From: Mycobacterium sp. ST-F2
GTDB lineage: Bacteria > Actinomycetota > Actinomycetes > Mycobacteriales > Mycobacteriaceae
Assembly (NCBI RefSeq): GCF_001905655.1
Contig: NZ_JMHT01000005.1
Location: 1-64,000, forward strand
Reading direction: 5' to 3'
Length of the DNA: 64,000 bases
Part shown: one piece after another, positions 60,663 through 64,000 of the stretch
Layout of the letters: every line of letters begins with the position of its first letter
Position numbering within the stretch: position 1 is the stretch's first letter
Translations under genes and position numbers: made by a program
The notes under the pieces: generated by a model
Database searches by the model: none
What the model saw: the letters and a program-made list of their open reading frames with translations, nothing else
Told to the model about the DNA's origin: nothing

Positions 60663-62140
60663 CGGTCTGCCGGTGTTGCGGCGAACTCGTCGATACCCGG
60701 TTCGGTGTCGAGTACCTCACGATTGAAGACGAGCATCTTGACGAAGTATGCGACGCCGACGGCGATGAGGCCGAGCACGATGAAGCCGGGTACCCGCGCC
60801 GAGTCGGGCGTCACGAGAACGAAGAGTGCGAAAGCCACCCAGACCAGTGCGATGCCCGCGACGGGAAGTTCGAAGCGGCCCAGTCCGAACCCACCTTCCT
60901 TGTGCTCCAGGCGTTTCCGGACGGCGAGGTACAGCACGACGATGGCTCCATAGATCAGCGCCGGCAGGATGGTCGACGCGATGATGAGCTGGATGAGCGC
61001 GGACCCACGCAAGGTCGCCATCAGCACAACCCCGACGATCAGGATCAGAATGGTGGCGGGCACCGGCGTCTGGGTGCGTGGATTGACCTGTCGCATCAGG
61101 GCATGGGCGGGGAAGCGGGCATCACGTGCCATGGCGAACACCTGCCGCGAGCACGCTGCCAGCACCACCATGCCGGCGCCGAACATCGCAAAGGCGATGC
61201 CGGCCAGGAGGATTCGCTCGGTGATCGAGCCGAGTTGGTCGCGAATGATCAGGGCGACGGGCGAGCCGCTCCGGCTTACAGCGGTGACGTTCTTGATCGC
61301 GGCCGTCAGGGCGATCAAGAAGACCAGGCCCATCACGCCCGCCGCTACGACCGACGCCACGATGGCGCGCGGGACACTGCGGAACGGATCTTTGGCTTCC
61401 TCCGCCAGGTTCGCGGCGGAGTCGAAACCGACGAGTGTGGTCAGGCCCATGATCATGCCGGCCATCAACCCACCTCCGACGGCGAAATAATCGGGGCTGT
61501 CTGCGGCGATCCCTCGGCTGGTGAGGTTGTCGACATTGCCGTCACCGGTGACCAGCATGACGACGCCGAGTGCCAGCACCAGAAGAACCACGATGCCGAG
61601 TTCGAGGCCGACCGCGCTGGAGGTGATCAGGCCGAGCAGGCGCGTCGAGGCGATGACCAGGACGGCCTGGATGATCAAGACCGCCACGGTGATCAGTCGC
61701 GCGGTGTCTTCGTCGTCGGACATGCCCAACAGCGGCATGAGCGCTTGACTGGCCAGGGCGTTGTCCATCGCGACCACCGCTATCGCGAGATACCAGAACG
61801 TCAGCCAGCCGAAGAGCCACCCGACCTTCGGGCTGGCCAAGCGCGACGCCCATTGATACGACGAGCCGCTGAGCGCGATGCGGGACGCGAACTGAGCGAC
61901 CACCAGGGCAACGAGAGTCTGCCCGGCGGCGGCCACGACCCAGAGCCAGATGCCGACGGGGCCCGCGGTCTTGAGGAGGTCGTCATAGGTCCCGAAGATC
62001 CCGACCGCCACCGATATGAAAGCGAAGGAGACCGCGAAGATCTGAAAGCCGCTGAGGGTCCGTTTCAGTTCCGGTGTGTAGCCGCAGTCGACGCACTCGT
62101 CGTCTGCCGCGTCCGGAAGCGCAACACGGTCTGTTGTCAT
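60659..62140 (-). CDS. Amino-acid/amine permease, APC superfamily
   Basis: A 493-residue transporter with about 12 transmembrane helices. ELKRTLSGFQIFAVSFAFIS opens the membrane part, followed by MGLTTLVGFDSAANLAEEAK, the amide-rich signature of the choline/GABA/ethanolamine-type APC proteins. The N-terminal cysteines (DECVDCGY) are unusual. The FAD oxidoreductase overlaps it by four bases. That pairing suggests uptake of an amine, amino acid or alkaloid-like compound for oxidation. Confidence 0.88.
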   Translation of the reverse strand: MTTDRVALPDAADDECVDCGYTPELKRTLSGFQIFAVSFAFISVAVGIFGTYDDLLKTAGPVGIWLWVVAAAGQTLVALVVAQFASRIALSGSSYQWASRLASPKVGWLFGWLTFWYLAIAVVAMDNALASQALMPLLGMSDDEDTARLITVAVLIIQAVLVIASTRLLGLITSSAVGLELGIVVLLVLALGVVMLVTGDGNVDNLTSRGIAADSPDYFAVGGGLMAGMIMGLTTLVGFDSAANLAEEAKDPFRSVPRAIVASVVAAGVMGLVFLIALTAAIKNVTAVSRSGSPVALIIRDQLGSITERILLAGIAFAMFGAGMVVLAACSRQVFAMARDARFPAHALMRQVNPRTQTPVPATILILIVGVVLMATLRGSALIQLIIASTILPALIYGAIVVLYLAVRKRLEHKEGGFGLGRFELPVAGIALVWVAFALFVLVTPDSARVPGFIVLGLIAVGVAYFVKMLVFNREVLDTEPGIDEFAATPADR

Positions 62141-62361
62141 GGCATGGCCCAGCCTTCCGCTACCCCCGTAGTCATAATTGTCGCTTACGTCAATGGGAGA
62201 TGTCGGCAGATTGCAGGTGTTGATCCGCGCCGTGATGTTGGGTGGCCAATCCGTGACGAATCTTTGACCGAAATATTGACGCGCCGTACGGATTTCGGCG
62301 TTCTGCGGCCCATACCATGACGGTGTTCAACCATGCGGCCAGCGACAAAGGGGTCGGATAC

Positions 62362-63159
62362 ATGCGGGTGTTTGTGCACGGAGTTCTTGCCGTGGTCGTG
62401 GTCGCCACGACCACCACTGGCGGCGCGCTCGGTATCGAGACGGCGGGCATTCGGCTGCCGTTGGGTTCGATCATCGAGTCGACGCAGCCGACGCAGGGCA
62501 TTCCGGTCGGCGTCGCGCATCCGATCGTGGTGACGTTCAAACAGCCCATCACCAACCGGGCTGCCGCTGAGCTGGCCCTGGACGTGACGTCTTCGCCCGC
62601 CATGTCAGGCAAGTTCGAATGGCTGGACAACAAAGTGGTGCAATGGGTTCCGGATGGTTTCTGGCCTGCGCACAGCACCATCAAGCTGACGGTCGCCGGC
62701 CAGCCGATGGCGTTCACCACGGGACCGGCGGTGATCGGCACCGCTCATGTGGGGGCTCACACCTTCACTGTGACGATCGACGGCCAGACTTCACCGGATA
62801 TGCCCGCGCCGCATCATCTTCCGCACCTGGGCGAGTCCGGTGTGCTGCTCGCGACCATGGGTCGGCCCGAGTATGAGACGCCGATTGGCAAGTACACCGT
62901 TTTGGCGAAAGACCGCAATGTGCTCATGGATTCGAGCAGCGTTGGCATTCCCGTCGATCATCCGGACGGGTACATGACGGAGGTCGAGTTCGCGGTACGC
63001 ATCAGCCGACGCGGACTGTTCGTGCATTCGGCGCCGTGGGCCGTCGAGTCGATGGGCTTCGAGAACGTCAGCCACGGGTGTATTGGTTTGGCGCCCGCGG
63101 GAGCCGAGTGGTACTTCAACACCGTCAACGTCGGCGACCCGGTCATCGTCGAGCCGTAG
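62362..63159 (+). CDS. L,D-transpeptidase (YkuD) with N-terminal Ig-like domain
   Basis: A 265-residue cell-wall crosslinking enzyme forming 3-3 peptide links in peptidoglycan. ATG 62362 follows AAAGGGG and opens a signal segment (MRVFVHGVLAVVVVATTTTG). An Ig-like region follows (QGIPVGVAHPIVVTFKQPIT, WVPDGFWPAHSTIKL). The YkuD domain has ETPIGKYTVLAKD, LFVHSAPWAVESMG and the catalytic SHGCIGL. The last motif is usually SHGCxN; here Ile-Gly follow the cysteine. A longer start at 62317 is possible. Confidence 0.9.
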   Translation: MRVFVHGVLAVVVVATTTTGGALGIETAGIRLPLGSIIESTQPTQGIPVGVAHPIVVTFKQPITNRAAAELALDVTSSPAMSGKFEWLDNKVVQWVPDGFWPAHSTIKLTVAGQPMAFTTGPAVIGTAHVGAHTFTVTIDGQTSPDMPAPHHLPHLGESGVLLATMGRPEYETPIGKYTVLAKDRNVLMDSSSVGIPVDHPDGYMTEVEFAVRISRRGLFVHSAPWAVESMGFENVSHGCIGLAPAGAEWYFNTVNVGDPVIVEP

Positions 63160-63268
63160 CCTGCGCCGCAACGTAATTCGCATTGTTGTGCCGCGTTGAT
63201 CCTGCGGCTGGGGTGTTCGCTACTCGCACAAGTGCGCCCTCAGTACAGCGTCAACGACCTCAATGCAC

Positions 63269-63301
63269 GAAGCACCCGAGCCGCGGGGGCTCGGGTGCTT
63301 C
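63269..63301. terminator. Strong bidirectional intrinsic terminator
   Basis: A perfect 14-base stem (GAAGCACCCGAGCC and GGCTCGGGTGCTTC) with a five-base loop lies between the convergent L,D-transpeptidase and Ala/Pro-rich genes. Confidence 0.85.
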
Positions 63302-63329
63302 GGTGAAAGCGGTTGTGCGGCTTGTTGAT

Positions 63330-63833
63330 CTAGTTCTGCGGGCCCGGCTGGGTCGGCAGGTTGGGGGTCGGGCCGCCGGCGTCGACGGGACGCAGCGTCC
63401 GCGCTTCCTTGCCGTCCGCGATCCCGCCCATGTCCATCGGGATGGCAGCGGGGGCCGCAGCGATCGGGATGGGGGCGCCCAGCGGCAGGCCCGCGGGGAT
63501 GGGAGGCACGATCGGCGGAACCGCTGCCGGCACCGGCGGGACGACCGCGGGAACCGGCGGCACCGCGGCCGGAACCACCGGAGCGGCGGCCAGGGGTCCG
63601 ACGATGCCCGATGACTCCACGGCGGGCGCTGCGCATGGCGCGGCGGCAGCCGCGGCAGCAGCAGCGGCAGGTGCCCCTGCTGCCGGCGCTCCCGCGGTGG
63701 CGCCCGCGTCGCACGCGTATCCGCCAGTCTTGAGTGGGACGGCGGCTGCGGTCGGGCTCACGGCCACGGCAGTCGCGCACACACCGGCGCTGGCAACTAA
63801 TTTCACAGCGATTCGACCAAAGCTGATCATCAC
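63330..63833 (-). CDS. Ala/Pro-rich exported protein
   Basis: A 167-residue low-complexity protein. A signal peptide (IAVKLVASAGVCATAVAVSP, TAAA) is followed by an Ala/Gly/Pro-rich mature chain with an eleven-alanine tract and repeated PPVPA/PPIPA units. Two cysteines (YACDAG, APCAAP) flank the alanine tract. AAGGAG precedes a GTG-ATG pair at 63833/63830. Such proteins are secreted or wall-associated, with unknown roles. The 167 bases to its right hold no visible gene. Confidence 0.65.
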   Translation of the reverse strand: MMISFGRIAVKLVASAGVCATAVAVSPTAAAVPLKTGGYACDAGATAGAPAAGAPAAAAAAAAAAPCAAPAVESSGIVGPLAAAPVVPAAVPPVPAVVPPVPAAVPPIVPPIPAGLPLGAPIPIAAAPAAIPMDMGGIADGKEARTLRPVDAGGPTPNLPTQPGPQN

Positions 63834-64000
63834 CGGCGTCTCCTTGAACGTGCCCTTAAATTACTGCGCCGAAAATTTGCGCAGCTGAACCGTAGGGCAC
63901 GGCGAGAGGCTGGGTCCAGACATGTTTTCAATCGGATGCGCGCTCGACATGGGACTGAGCCGCGACCGTGACCGCACCGTTTCAATAGCCTCGAAGTGCT

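Noticed and set aside
60902..62320. Long plus-strand frame opposite the second permease
   Set aside because: It shows the same antisense composition, and the minus strand encodes a recognisable APC protein.

Overview
The window is high-GC actinobacterial DNA and almost certainly comes from a mycobacterium, probably a rapid grower (Mycolicibacterium type). The evidence is a DesA3/Rv3230c-type desaturase and reductase pair, an M. leprae-type 18-kDa small heat-shock protein, a WhiB3-like regulator, a Rv2525c-like Tat-exported DUF1906 protein, a 13E12-type HNH protein, a WS/DGAT acyltransferase, an adenylate-cyclase/LuxR giant regulator and many GTG starts. No rRNA, tRNA, CRISPR array or intact insertion sequence was seen.

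Layout. 1-2.3 kb: 5' end of gap, a ROK regulator and a secreted protein. 2.3-5.5 kb: small unknown genes downstream of hsp18, which is divergent from a MerR/HspR-like regulator. 5.5-7.1 kb: remnant of a Gfo/Idh/MocA gene running in frame into a whiB gene, then lipA. 7.2-12.2 kb: membrane protein plus DUF1906 protein, desaturase plus reductase, and a divergent PucR-type regulator. 12.2-14.9 kb: a two-gene polyamine operon (fold-III decarboxylase and a SpeD-SpeE fusion) beside a decayed Uma2 gene. 15-22 kb: serine hydrolase, amino-acid permease, SMP-30 protein, DinB, DUF1345, and an SRPBCC gene divergent from its likely TetR repressor. 22-28 kb: HNH protein, flavin amine oxidase and an ABC1-kinase cluster. 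28-31 kb: a TetR gene and an MpaB-type oxygenase/thioredoxin-fold operon that share three GATAGC-N3-GCTATC-like sites. 31-37 kb: MaoC-type dehydratase, SCO6745-family protein and a complete ssuDABC sulfonate operon. 37-39.9 kb: SDR, AraC and TetR genes.

40-46 kb holds the most striking locus: four tightly packed genes for an unknown small protein, an alpha-dioxygenase-like heme oxygenase, a cytochrome P450 and a long acyl-CoA dehydrogenase/oxidase-like protein. The order suggests oxygenation of a fatty acid, further oxidation or rearrangement, and then chain processing; it is reminiscent of oxylipin biosynthesis.

46-51.4 kb: small secreted proteins, a DUF302 gene with a small overlapping upstream ORF, and an 1085-residue cyclase/ATPase/LuxR regulator. 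This block is bracketed by two direct copies of a 71-nt element whose hairpin stem shows compensatory changes. 51.4-64 kb: GH6 cellulase, Tat-exported metallo-hydrolase, a resorcylate-decarboxylase-like amidohydrolase, an alpha/beta hydrolase, SDR, WS/DGAT, a FAD oxidoreductase coupled to a permease, an L,D-transpeptidase and an Ala/Pro-rich secreted protein.
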